From positions 186,001-250,000 of the forward strand of contig JAFVCE010000017.1 of NCBI GenBank assembly GCA_017479385.1: a DNA stretch of 64,000 nt, in the 5' to 3' direction. This document shows, piece by piece, positions 8,769 to 16,532 of the stretch. This DNA comes from Bacteroidales bacterium (GTDB lineage Bacteria > Bacteroidota > Bacteroidia > Bacteroidales > P3). Below the pieces are notes generated by a model. The model saw only the letters and a program-made list of their open reading frames with translations, did not search any database and was not told where the DNA came from. Position numbers and translations under genes: made by a program. Numbering within the stretch: position 1 is the stretch's first letter; each line of letters starts with the position of its first letter.

Positions 8769-9548
8769 ATGGACTACAACTATTTGAAAATAAACAGCGA
8801 AGGAGCCATCAACATTCTAACCATTTCGGCCCCCAAATCGCTCAACGCCCTCAACACTGCTGTGCTCAGCGAGATTAACCAGTACCTCAATACCATCGAT
8901 TTTGGCACTACGCGAGCCTTGATTATTACTGGCGACGGCGAGAAAGCCTTCGTGGCCGGTGCAGACATCAGCGAGATGGCCACCCTCAACCAAGCAGCCG
9001 GCGAAGTCTTCGGCCGCCGTGGTGCCGACGTATTTCGCCGCATAGAGCAGTTGCCTATCCCCGTCATTGCAGCCGTCAATGGCTACGCCCTTGGTGGAGG
9101 TTGCGAGTTGGCCATGGCCTGCGACATCCGCATTTGCAGCACCAACGCCAAGTTCGGCCAACCCGAAGTGGGCCTCGGCATAATCCCCGGTTTTAGTGGC
9201 ACCTACCGGCTGGCCAAACTTGTTGGTATGGGTATGGCCAAGCAACTCATCTACACAGGCGCCCCAATCCGCTCCGACGAAGCTCTGCGCATTGGCCTTG
9301 TCAACGCCGTTTACGACCAGACCGACCTCTTGCCAGCTGCCATCACAATGGCGCAACAAATGGCCGCCAACGCCCCTATCGCCATCCAGTTAGCCAAAGA
9401 GTGTATTAATAATGAATACGACCTCGCTGCCGACGAAGCCATTGCCTACGAAACAGTGCGCTTTGGCCAATGCTTCGCAACCGAAGACCAGAAGAACGGT
9501 ATGAGCGCTTTCATCAACAAGCAGAAAGTCGAATTTCAAGGCAAATAA
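8769..9548 (+). CDS. Enoyl-CoA hydratase (crotonase family)
   Basis: Hydrates short-chain trans-2-enoyl-CoA (crotonyl-CoA) to 3-hydroxyacyl-CoA. The product is 259 residues, the usual length. The oxyanion-hole segment AFVAGADISEM, the second oxyanion loop ALGGGCELAMACD and the catalytic segment FGQPEVGLGIIPGFSGT are complete, with both catalytic glutamates present. It sits 42 nt before a 3-hydroxyacyl-CoA dehydrogenase, so the pair makes the middle of a C4 pathway (crotonyl-CoA to acetoacetyl-CoA). Thiolase, acyl-CoA dehydrogenase and butyrate-forming genes are not in the window, so the direction of flow is unknown. Confidence 0.9.
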   Translation: MDYNYLKINSEGAINILTISAPKSLNALNTAVLSEINQYLNTIDFGTTRALIITGDGEKAFVAGADISEMATLNQAAGEVFGRRGADVFRRIEQLPIPVIAAVNGYALGGGCELAMACDIRICSTNAKFGQPEVGLGIIPGFSGTYRLAKLVGMGMAKQLIYTGAPIRSDEALRIGLVNAVYDQTDLLPAAITMAQQMAANAPIAIQLAKECINNEYDLAADEAIAYETVRFGQCFATEDQKNGMSAFINKQKVEFQGK

Positions 9549-9590
9549 TATTTTTTTCTATAAATCATCTAACAAACAACAACCATAATC

Positions 9591-10427
9591 ATGAAAATTT
9601 GTGTTATCGGAACCGGCACCATGGCCAAAGGCATTGTCAAAGCTTTCGCCGCCAAAATGCCCGTCACCATGAAGAGCCGCACCCAGGCCAGCCTCGACAA
9701 GGCTATGGGTTCCATAAGCAAAAGTTATGCCAAATTGGTCGAGAAAGGCAAAATGACCCAAGAGGCCGTCGATGCCCTGCTGGCCAACATCAGCACCACC
9801 ACCGACTACGCAACCTTTGCCGACGCCGACCTGGTTATCGAAGCCGCCGTCGAAGAGATGCAACTCAAGAAAGACGTCTTTACCGAACTCGACGCCATTT
9901 GCAAACCTGAGACCGTGTTCGCCACCAACTCGTCGAGCCTCTCCATTACCGAAATTGCTGCCTGCACCAAGCGCCCGGCTCAATTCATCGGTATGCACTT
10001 CTTCAACCCCGCCGACCGTATGGCTTTGGTCGAAGTAATTCGTGGCCAACTCACCAGCGACGAGGTTTGCAATTGCATTATGGACCTCGCTACCCAAATC
10101 GGCAAACAACCCGTCGAGGTTAAAGAAGCCCCAGGATTTGTGGTCAACCGCATTCTCATCCCCATGATTAACGAGGCCGTGGGCATTCTGGCCGACGGCA
10201 TTGCCAGCGCCGAAGATATCGACAAATGCATGAAGCTCGGAGCCAACCACCCCATGGGTCCACTCGAATTGGCCGACCTTATTGGCAACGATGTCAACCT
10301 GGCCATCATGGAAGTGCTCTACAAAGAATTTGGCGACCCCAAATACCGTCCTCATCCCCTGCTGCGCAAAATGGTTCGCGCCGGCCTGCTGGGACGCAAA
10401 ACCGGCGAAGGATTCTACAAATATTAA
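9591..10427 (+). CDS. 3-hydroxyacyl-CoA (3-hydroxybutyryl-CoA) dehydrogenase
   Basis: Interconverts 3-hydroxybutyryl-CoA and acetoacetyl-CoA with NAD(P). The product is 278 residues, typical for the single-function bacterial enzyme. An N-terminal Rossmann motif [10 protein letters not shown], the [10 protein letters not shown] segment, the catalytic [13 protein letters not shown] segment and the C-terminal domain [11 protein letters not shown] / [16 protein letters not shown] are readable. The dinucleotide motif reads TMAKG where TMGxG is common. Follows the crotonase gene closely and ends just before a strong hairpin. Confidence 0.92.
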   Translation: MKICVIGTGTMAKGIVKAFAAKMPVTMKSRTQASLDKAMGSISKSYAKLVEKGKMTQEAVDALLANISTTTDYATFADADLVIEAAVEEMQLKKDVFTELDAICKPETVFATNSSSLSITEIAACTKRPAQFIGMHFFNPADRMALVEVIRGQLTSDEVCNCIMDLATQIGKQPVEVKEAPGFVVNRILIPMINEAVGILADGIASAEDIDKCMKLGANHPMGPLELADLIGNDVNLAIMEVLYKEFGDPKYRPHPLLRKMVRAGLLGRKTGEGFYKY

Positions 10428-10447
10428 TCCTCACATTCAAAACCAAA

Positions 10448-10495
10448 ATAGCGAGACAGTTTGGCAACCAATACTTTGCCAAACTGTCTCGCTAT
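10448..10495 (+). terminator. 20-bp hairpin after the dehydrogenase gene
   Basis: Perfect 20-bp arms (ATAGCGAGACAGTTTGGCAA and its complement) with an 8-nt loop, 20 nt after the stop codon. Placement supports termination of the crotonase-dehydrogenase pair; the T tract behind it is short and broken. Confidence 0.7.
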
Positions 10496-10565
10496 CTCTT
10501 AAATAACTATCTATCCGCAACTTACCAAAAAACCGTTTGCATAATTTTATAGAAAAAAACATTTT

Positions 10566-10598
10566 TTTGTTTCTGTATAGAATTTTTTTGTATATTTG
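10566..10598 (+). promoter_or_regulatory. Promoter (TTTG-N21-TATATTTG) for the lipoprotein genes
   Basis: TTTG at 10566-10569 and TATATTTG at 10591-10598 give a full match to the Bacteroidota promoter pattern. The leader to the ATG at 10676 is about 70 nt. Confidence 0.7.
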
Positions 10599-10675
10599 TA
10601 GGCAAAATATTGAACGCATAACGCCATTAACATCCTAACAAACTGATAGCTATAAATTTTTGCACCTAAGTTTTT

Positions 10676-12334
10676 ATGAAAAAAGCTACTTTTAATGAAA
10701 AAAAATCCTCGAAAATCTTCCGCGCAGGTGCGCTGGCGCTGGCCGTCGCCGCAACACTCTTTTCAGCCTGCAACAAGGAGCAATTAGAGCCAGCTGTTTC
10801 GTCATCACCACACGGCATTTCTGCCAAAAGTGGATACAACGATGGCGAAATTGTCCTCGGCCAACAGATAGGCGACCCATATCGCTACGAGACCATGCTG
10901 GCCGCGTTCAAAATGCTAAACGGTCCTTCTACCTCGTCGTTAGATACGATTGAGCCTACAGGCAAATACGTAAAAGTCTTTATTAACGACGATAATGACC
11001 TAATGCTGCTGGAGGATGATACCAATATTGTTTGGTTCGACTACCCACTTGATTATGAAATTTTAGTCGACGGCTGCTATTATCATGACCCCTCGCTGCC
11101 AGAGCAATCAACTTGGAAGTACGCAGTAATCCCACTTGATTATCAAGTGCCTGGTAATCTGGACGTAAAGTTAATATATAAGGTTTTCATACCTGAAGAT
11201 ATGCAGGATTCTAACTTCTACTACGCAAATGAAGACTTTTTTGATAAACTCGATGAAATTTCGACCGACCTGTCGGGCTATTCAAAATACGAAAATTCGC
11301 TAAACGGCACAATAGGGGGCACCGCCTCAATCCATAGCACTAACAGCAGTTCTAAATGGACCCCCTCTGCAACGATAAAAGTTTGGGACGACACTTTGAA
11401 CAGTTTGCTCCCAGTGCATGGCGCTGCTGTTGTGGTAAAGAGGGGTACAAAAGTCCGTCGCATATTTACAGATAAAAATGGATATTGCTGGACTCGCGCT
11501 CAGTTTAAGGCCAACCAAAGCGTTAAATATTCGATTGTTTGGGAGCGCGCCCACTGGGATATTCGAGACAATATGTGGCAGGCATACTATACTGGCCCTT
11601 CACAAAGTTCCCATTGGGATTTGAATATCTATCCTGGCGGAAAAAGCTTTATGTATGCCACCATCCATAGAGCACTGCTTTTTGCTTTCTATAGCCCCAG
11701 TTGGGTGATAGAGTCTCCCAGAGCCTCTCATAAGTTAAAAGTGGCATATAACAATCATACGATTGAGGATGTTCTGGGCTACAATATCTGTTTTTGGAAT
11801 ATATTGGGGATACGTAATAACATAGTAGTATATGGACGTAACAGTGATAATACTTATAGGAAATCGAATGGTATAATTAGTACGACGTTCCATGAGTTAG
11901 GACACCAATCATTATTAAGATTTGTAGGAAATATAAACTATAAATCTAAAACTTCATTCATCAGGGAAAGTTGGTCTCGTTGCGTGCAATTGTATTTCAC
12001 AAACGAGTTATATCATCAGGCAGGCTTGACCACATACGATGACAACGGCGGTTTCCAACATTGGAATAGAAATGACACTAACTATTGGCATTACCCATAT
12101 ACTCCAGTTTTTATAGATTTAATAGATGATTATAATCAGAATGTCAAATTAAGTAGCGAATACTGTAATGATAACATTAGTGAGTACGGCATTAAAGAAT
12201 TACAAGACGATGTGTTGCCAGATGTATACGGCCTTTATTCACTGAAACAAAAGTTATTAGAGCTGAAGCGTCATAACTCCACAGAATCCGAGATAATCAC
12301 AATGCTGAGTTATTATGAAGGCTTAGACTTTTAA
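10676..12334 (+). CDS. Lipoprotein with zinc-metallopeptidase motif
   Basis: A 552-residue protein with a lipoprotein signal (TLFSAC, Cys32). The N-terminal part contains a DPYRYETM segment and a TWKYAVIPLDYQVP segment that resemble a conserved domain I recall from Bacteroidales lipoproteins, but this is not certain. A middle segment (PVHGAAVVVKRGTKVRRIFTD) looks like a carboxypeptidase-regulatory-like beta domain. Further on, FHELGH gives a HExxH zinc site (His406, Glu407, His410), and a glutamate at 431 in RESW is placed as the third ligand of a gluzincin. Substrate unknown. Base composition in the second half is clearly more AT-rich than in neighbouring genes, a possible sign of transfer. 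Confidence 0.7.
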   Translation: MKKATFNEKKSSKIFRAGALALAVAATLFSACNKEQLEPAVSSSPHGISAKSGYNDGEIVLGQQIGDPYRYETMLAAFKMLNGPSTSSLDTIEPTGKYVKVFINDDNDLMLLEDDTNIVWFDYPLDYEILVDGCYYHDPSLPEQSTWKYAVIPLDYQVPGNLDVKLIYKVFIPEDMQDSNFYYANEDFFDKLDEISTDLSGYSKYENSLNGTIGGTASIHSTNSSSKWTPSATIKVWDDTLNSLLPVHGAAVVVKRGTKVRRIFTDKNGYCWTRAQFKANQSVKYSIVWERAHWDIRDNMWQAYYTGPSQSSHWDLNIYPGGKSFMYATIHRALLFAFYSPSWVIESPRASHKLKVAYNNHTIEDVLGYNICFWNILGIRNNIVVYGRNSDNTYRKSNGIISTTFHELGHQSLLRFVGNINYKSKTSFIRESWSRCVQLYFTNELYHQAGLTTYDDNGGFQHWNRNDTNYWHYPYTPVFIDLIDDYNQNVKLSSEYCNDNISEYGIKELQDDVLPDVYGLYSLKQKLLELKRHNSTESEIITMLSYYEGLDF

Positions 12335-12367
12335 TTAAGTAACTAAACCGCAAATGCAATAATTATT

Positions 12368-12853
12368 ATGAAAAGGATAATCGCTTTAGCAATAATCACT
12401 GTCGCTGTTACTGCTTTTATGGCAAGCTGTGCTGAGGTTTACACCGAGCCCCCAGATAAAGAGTTCTATGTTACTAACGAAAGTTGTCATACCTACACGG
12501 TTAATGTTGTAACAATTCCACCCGAAAGTACACAGGAAATAGCAACGTGTAGCTACCATTCAATCTTTTTCGTTTATGGAATCCACTACGGCGAAGTTGA
12601 CACCTCATACTACGTTGAACTTGAGGTCAAGTTCGACGACACGCTTGTGTGTACGCACTGGTATGCCATTATTAAAGATACTGTGGACGGGCAACAAAAC
12701 ATAAAACATTTGCAAAATCCGGCAGAGCATAATATAGCCAACGATGAGGACTGGATACGCAGTTGTGGAAAAAATGAGTGGAACAATATATACACCTACA
12801 CCGTCACCGACCAGGACTACGCAACCGCACTCGATATGTGGAAAATGCGGTAA
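12368..12853 (+). CDS. Small hypothetical lipoprotein
   Basis: A 161-residue product with lipoprotein signal MKRIIALAIITVAVTAFMASC (Cys21). The rest is a probably extracytoplasmic beta-rich domain with many Thr, Tyr and Val residues; I do not recognise a family. It follows the metallopeptidase-like lipoprotein by 33 nt, shares its AT-rich composition and has no promoter of its own that I can see, so the two are probably one transcription unit. A partner or immunity-type role for the peptidase is only a guess. Confidence 0.7.
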   Translation: MKRIIALAIITVAVTAFMASCAEVYTEPPDKEFYVTNESCHTYTVNVVTIPPESTQEIATCSYHSIFFVYGIHYGEVDTSYYVELEVKFDDTLVCTHWYAIIKDTVDGQQNIKHLQNPAEHNIANDEDWIRSCGKNEWNNIYTYTVTDQDYATALDMWKMR

Positions 12854-12909
12854 CCAACTGCGCACCCCACTGCCAATAAAAGTTTTATAGCATAATCGAT
12901 ACAACATCG

Positions 12910-12940
12910 AGATTACCTCCTGGTTACCAGGAAGTAATCT
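12910..12940 (+). terminator. Hairpin after the lipoprotein pair
   Basis: 14-bp arms (AGATTACCTCCTGG against CCAGGAAGTAATCT, one mismatch) around a TTA loop, 56 nt after the stop. Confidence 0.6.
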
Positions 12941-13011
12941 AATTAAGCAGTGCTACACGGTAAGCGTGTGGCGGTTGTTCTCAACGCGTTGTGAAAAAAA
13001 AATAGCGCTTT

Positions 13012-13045
13012 TTTGCTTCTATTTTTCTTTTTTTTTGTAACTTTG
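13012..13045 (+). promoter_or_regulatory. Promoter (TTTG-N22-TAACTTTG)
   Basis: TTTG at 13012-13015 and TAACTTTG at 13038-13045, leader of about 25 nt to the ATG at 13071. Confidence 0.65.
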
Positions 13046-13070
13046 CAAAGCAATTTATAAACACAAACCA

Positions 13071-13688
13071 ATGAAACGACTGACATTCACCCTCATAGCC
13101 TTCGCACTGCTCCTCGCAGCTTGTGGCACAAAGCAAAACAACGTGGTCGACAAGCGTGCCGACGGCTCGCTACAGGCCGAAAAAGTGTTCAACGCCAAAA
13201 CCGGCCAACCCGAAGGCACTTGGAAATATTATTACCCCGACGGCTCGCTCTTTGCCACAGCACGATTCAGCCCCGCCAAGCCGTTGGGCACCAACTGGCA
13301 ATTCCTTACCACCGACGGCAAACCCTACTTCAGCCAACACTACGACTCGCTGGCCGTGACCGAGCTGGGCGACGAGCAAACACCAGCCACTGTGGTGCTG
13401 CACGTAGCCGACACCCAATACTGGTATCAGTTCTACAGCACCTGCGCCCTACGCAGTGTCGGCACAACTGTGGCCAACGTGCGCCAGGGACGCTGGCAGT
13501 TCTTCTACCCCAACGGCCAACTGCAGACCGACGCCACCTTTGTCGACGGTCGCGAAGAGGGACGCTACTGCGTTTATCGCGACAACGGCTCGCCCTACTA
13601 TCTGGGCCAATACGAGGCCGGCCAGCGCAGCGGCGTTTGGGAGGTATACGACGCCGAGGGCAACCTCGTAACAACCAAGCAGTGGTAG
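13071..13688 (+). CDS. MORN/YwqK-repeat lipoprotein
   Basis: A 205-residue product with lipoprotein signal LLLAAC (Cys18). The mature part carries repeats of the form G.W..Y.P.G.L...A.F (GTWKYYYPDGSLFATARF, GRWQFFYPNGQLQTDATF, GRYCVYRDNGSPYYLGQY, GVWEVYDAEGNL), the pattern of YwqK/MORN variant proteins common in Bacteroidota. They form a flat beta-hairpin sheet; the function is not established. Has its own promoter and lies 45 nt before the CCA-adding enzyme gene. Confidence 0.75.
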   Translation: MKRLTFTLIAFALLLAACGTKQNNVVDKRADGSLQAEKVFNAKTGQPEGTWKYYYPDGSLFATARFSPAKPLGTNWQFLTTDGKPYFSQHYDSLAVTELGDEQTPATVVLHVADTQYWYQFYSTCALRSVGTTVANVRQGRWQFFYPNGQLQTDATFVDGREEGRYCVYRDNGSPYYLGQYEAGQRSGVWEVYDAEGNLVTTKQW

Positions 13689-13733
13689 CCCCTCAGCATT
13701 ACCGAACAAACACAATCAGATAGACCACCGAAT

Positions 13734-15212
13734 ATGGACGTCCAACTCCACAACCCCATCTACGCCATCATTGGCCACGCCGCCGACGAGCTTGGCTGCC
13801 AAGCCTACGCCGTGGGGGGCGTGGTGCGCGACTACTTCCTCGGCCGTCACTGCACCGACATCGACATTGTTTGCCTGCCACCTGCCGGTAGCACCGGCGA
13901 GGTGAGCATAGGCATCGAACTGGCCCACGCCGCAGCCCGAGCCGTCAATGCCGACCACTCTCACCACTTCAGAGCCTCAAACGTCTCGGTGTTCAAAAAC
14001 TTCGGCACCGCCTCGTTCCACTTTAACCACGATGGCGAAGAGTGGCAGGTAGAGTTTGTTGGCGCCCGCCGCGAAAGCTACCGCTCCGACAGCCGCAAAC
14101 CCATAGTCGAAAACGGCACCCTAACCGACGACCAGAACCGCCGCGACTTTACTATCAACGCCATGGCCGTGGTGCTCAACGCCGAAGGCTACGGCTCGCT
14201 GGTCGACCCCTTTGGCGGCATTGCCGACCTCGACCGCGGCCTGCTGCGCACCCCTCTCGAACCCGACACCACTTTCTGCGACGACCCACTGCGCATGATG
14301 CGCGCCGTACGCTTCGCCGCACAACTCGGTTTCCGCATAGACGACGAGACCTCTGCCGCCATTGGTCGCAACGCCGACCGTATTAAGATTGTGTCGCACG
14401 AGCGAATCACCACCGAGCTCAACAAGATAATGCTCAGCCCCAAGCCCTCAATTGGCTTCAAACTGCTCGACAAAAGCGGACTGCTACCGCTCATATTCCC
14501 CGAACTATCGACCCTCAAAGGCACCGAAACCGTCGAAGGCCGCAGCCACAAAGACAACTTCTACCACACCCTCGAGGTGCTCGACCACGTGGCCACACAG
14601 AGCGACAACCTTTGGCTGCGCTGGGCCGCCCTGCTGCACGATATTGGCAAACCCGCCACAAAGCGCTACGACCCCAAACTGGGCTGGACATTCCACGGCC
14701 ACGAAGTGCGCGGAAGCCGTATGGTTAAACGCATCTTCACCAACCTGCGCCTGCCACTCGATGCCAAGATGAAGTATGTCGAAAAACTCGTCCTACTCCA
14801 CCTGCGTCCCATCATACTGGCCGAAGACGAGGTGACCGACTCGGCCGTGCGCCGACTGCTCTTCGACGCCGGCGACGACATAGACGACCTTATGACCCTC
14901 TGCGAAGCCGACATCACCTCGAAAAACGAGGCCAAAGTGCGCCGCTACCTCGCCAACTTCGCCATTGTGCGCCGCAAACTCGTCGAGCTCGAAGAGAAAG
15001 ACCGCATTCGCAACTTCCAGCCTCCCGTTTCGGGAATCGACATAATGATCATCTTCGGCCTCCAACCTTGCCCCGAAATCGGCACCATCAAAGATGCCAT
15101 CAAAGACGCCATACTCGACGGCACCATTGCCAACGACCGCGAGCAAGCTCTGGCCATGATGTACCGCGAGGCCGAAAAATTGGGTCTGAAACCTGTCGAA
15201 CAAGCCCCCTAA
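13734..15212 (+). CDS. cca: CCA tRNA nucleotidyltransferase with HD domain
   Basis: Adds or repairs the 3' CCA end of tRNAs. The 492-residue product has the class II nucleotidyltransferase head (AYAVGGVVRDYFLGR then TDIDIV as the metal-binding DxD), motif FVGARRESYRSDSRKP, the RRDFTINAMA segment, the DDPLRMMRAVRFAAQLGF segment and a C-terminal HD domain (LLHDIGKPATKRY). Length and order match Bacteroidota Cca/PcnB-like proteins. Poly(A) polymerase activity is an alternative, but in this phylum the CCA role is the usual one. Confidence 0.9.
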   Translation: MDVQLHNPIYAIIGHAADELGCQAYAVGGVVRDYFLGRHCTDIDIVCLPPAGSTGEVSIGIELAHAAARAVNADHSHHFRASNVSVFKNFGTASFHFNHDGEEWQVEFVGARRESYRSDSRKPIVENGTLTDDQNRRDFTINAMAVVLNAEGYGSLVDPFGGIADLDRGLLRTPLEPDTTFCDDPLRMMRAVRFAAQLGFRIDDETSAAIGRNADRIKIVSHERITTELNKIMLSPKPSIGFKLLDKSGLLPLIFPELSTLKGTETVEGRSHKDNFYHTLEVLDHVATQSDNLWLRWAALLHDIGKPATKRYDPKLGWTFHGHEVRGSRMVKRIFTNLRLPLDAKMKYVEKLVLLHLRPIILAEDEVTDSAVRRLLFDAGDDIDDLMTLCEADITSKNEAKVRRYLANFAIVRRKLVELEEKDRIRNFQPPVSGIDIMIIFGLQPCPEIGTIKDAIKDAILDGTIANDREQALAMMYREAEKLGLKPVEQAP

Positions 15213-15269
15213 ATCGCCCCAAAATCGCCCTCGCCTCGAAGCCCTTTTTAGGCACCTTCGAACGGCGGT

Positions 15270-15313
15270 CGATGTCAACCCGACCTCAATACGACCTTAA
15301 CACGACCACAACC
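15270..15313 (+). repeat. 11-bp x4 intergenic element, copy B
   Basis: Units CGATGTCAACC, CGACCTCAATA, CGACCTTAACA, CGACCACAACC, followed by a degenerate CCTCTAACACA. The spacer also holds AAAGTTATTAACAAT at 15371-15385, identical to the 15-mer behind copy A. Confidence 0.8.
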
Positions 15314-15497
15314 CCTCTAACACACTGAAATCCAACATATTACGTAATTAGCTAAAAATCAACACCTTACAAAGTTATTAACAATCCGGCATCGCCCCGA
15401 ATAGAGGCCTTATAGAACCCACAAAAAAAACGTCTTCGAGTCGGCTAAAAAAAGCAAGCCGTTTTCGCAACCAAACAAAGCCAAACCAACCCGCCCC

Positions 15498-16409
15498 ATG
15501 CTCCAAAAACTCTGGACAGCCACATTGCGCGACTTCCGCACCTACCTCACACTCGAACGGAGGCTTTCGCCAAACTCTATCGAGGCCTACCTCAACGACG
15601 TTCGCCACTTAGAGCGATTGGGCTTGGAGCGCAGGCTGAAGCCCACCGAACTCTCGGCCGACGACCTTCGTGAGCTCGTCGCCATTGCAGTCGAAGCCGA
15701 TATTGCAGTAGCCACACAGTGCCGCCTCATATCGGGTTGGAGGCTCTTCTTTCGCTGGCTCGAGGTAGAAGACCTCGTGGCCGACAACCCAGCCGACCTC
15801 GTGGCCATGCCCACCAAGCCGCAGCACCTGCCCGACGTTCTCTCCGATGCCGACATCAGCGCCATTCAGGCCACCTTCGACCTAAGCTTGCCCGACCAAG
15901 CTCGCAACTACGTCATTGTCGAAATACTCTACGGGTGCGGGCTGCGCGTATCAGAGCTTGTGGCCATGACTCTGGCCAACATCTACCCCGACGAAATGGG
16001 CCTCCACATTGTGGGCAAAGGCAACAAAGAGCGCTGGGTACCAGTCAACGAGCACGCCATGGAGTTGCTCCAAACCTACATCACCACCATTCGCAGCCAT
16101 TACTCTCCCCTACGGGGAGAGGAGCACATCGTCTTCCTATCGCGATTAGGACGACGCTTGAGCCGCAACTACGTCTTCATGTTTTTGCGCGACGCAGCCA
16201 AGCAGGCCGGAGTTGCCAAACGCGTAAGTCCACACTCGCTGCGCCACAGCTTTGCCACCGAACTCGTGCAGAACGGTGCCGACCTGCGCGCGGTGCAAGA
16301 AATGTTGGGTCACGAAAACATTGCCACCACCGAAATCTATACCCACCTCACAACAAAAAATTTGCGCGATACCATAACCCTTCACCACCCCCATTATCAA
16401 AAAAAATAG
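15498..16409 (+). CDS. xerD: Tyrosine recombinase, XerD-like
   Basis: Site-specific recombinase that resolves chromosome dimers at dif together with a partner. The 303-residue product has the N-terminal SAM-like core-binding domain and a full catalytic set: Arg150 in GCGLRVSEL, the beta-strand lysine in GKGNKER, H246-x-x-R249 in PHSLRHSFATEL, LGHENIATTEIYTH with the second His and the Tyr nucleophile. Length and a housekeeping setting favour the chromosomal XerD/XerC role over an integrase of a mobile element, as no other mobile genes are nearby. Confidence 0.85.
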   Translation: MLQKLWTATLRDFRTYLTLERRLSPNSIEAYLNDVRHLERLGLERRLKPTELSADDLRELVAIAVEADIAVATQCRLISGWRLFFRWLEVEDLVADNPADLVAMPTKPQHLPDVLSDADISAIQATFDLSLPDQARNYVIVEILYGCGLRVSELVAMTLANIYPDEMGLHIVGKGNKERWVPVNEHAMELLQTYITTIRSHYSPLRGEEHIVFLSRLGRRLSRNYVFMFLRDAAKQAGVAKRVSPHSLRHSFATELVQNGADLRAVQEMLGHENIATTEIYTHLTTKNLRDTITLHHPHYQKK

Positions 16410-16461
16410 CCCCCGCGCAACAAAAGTTCAAAAAAAGGTGTCATTATTACAGAAAATTTCG

Positions 16462-16469
16462 TATCTTTG
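16462..16469 (+). promoter_or_regulatory. Promoter -7 element of the T9SS cargo gene
   Basis: TATCTTTG, 63 nt before the ATG at 16533. An in-frame ATG at 16467 lies within this box and so is not the start. Confidence 0.6.
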
Positions 16470-16532
16470 CAAAGCACTTTGCAAAGTACAAAACACGCAA
16501 CGTGCTGTAAAACAAATAAAAACACACAGTCA

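Noticed and set aside
15498..16409. Integrase of a mobile element
   Set aside because: No att-like direct repeats, cargo or other mobility genes next to it; size and motifs fit chromosomal XerD.
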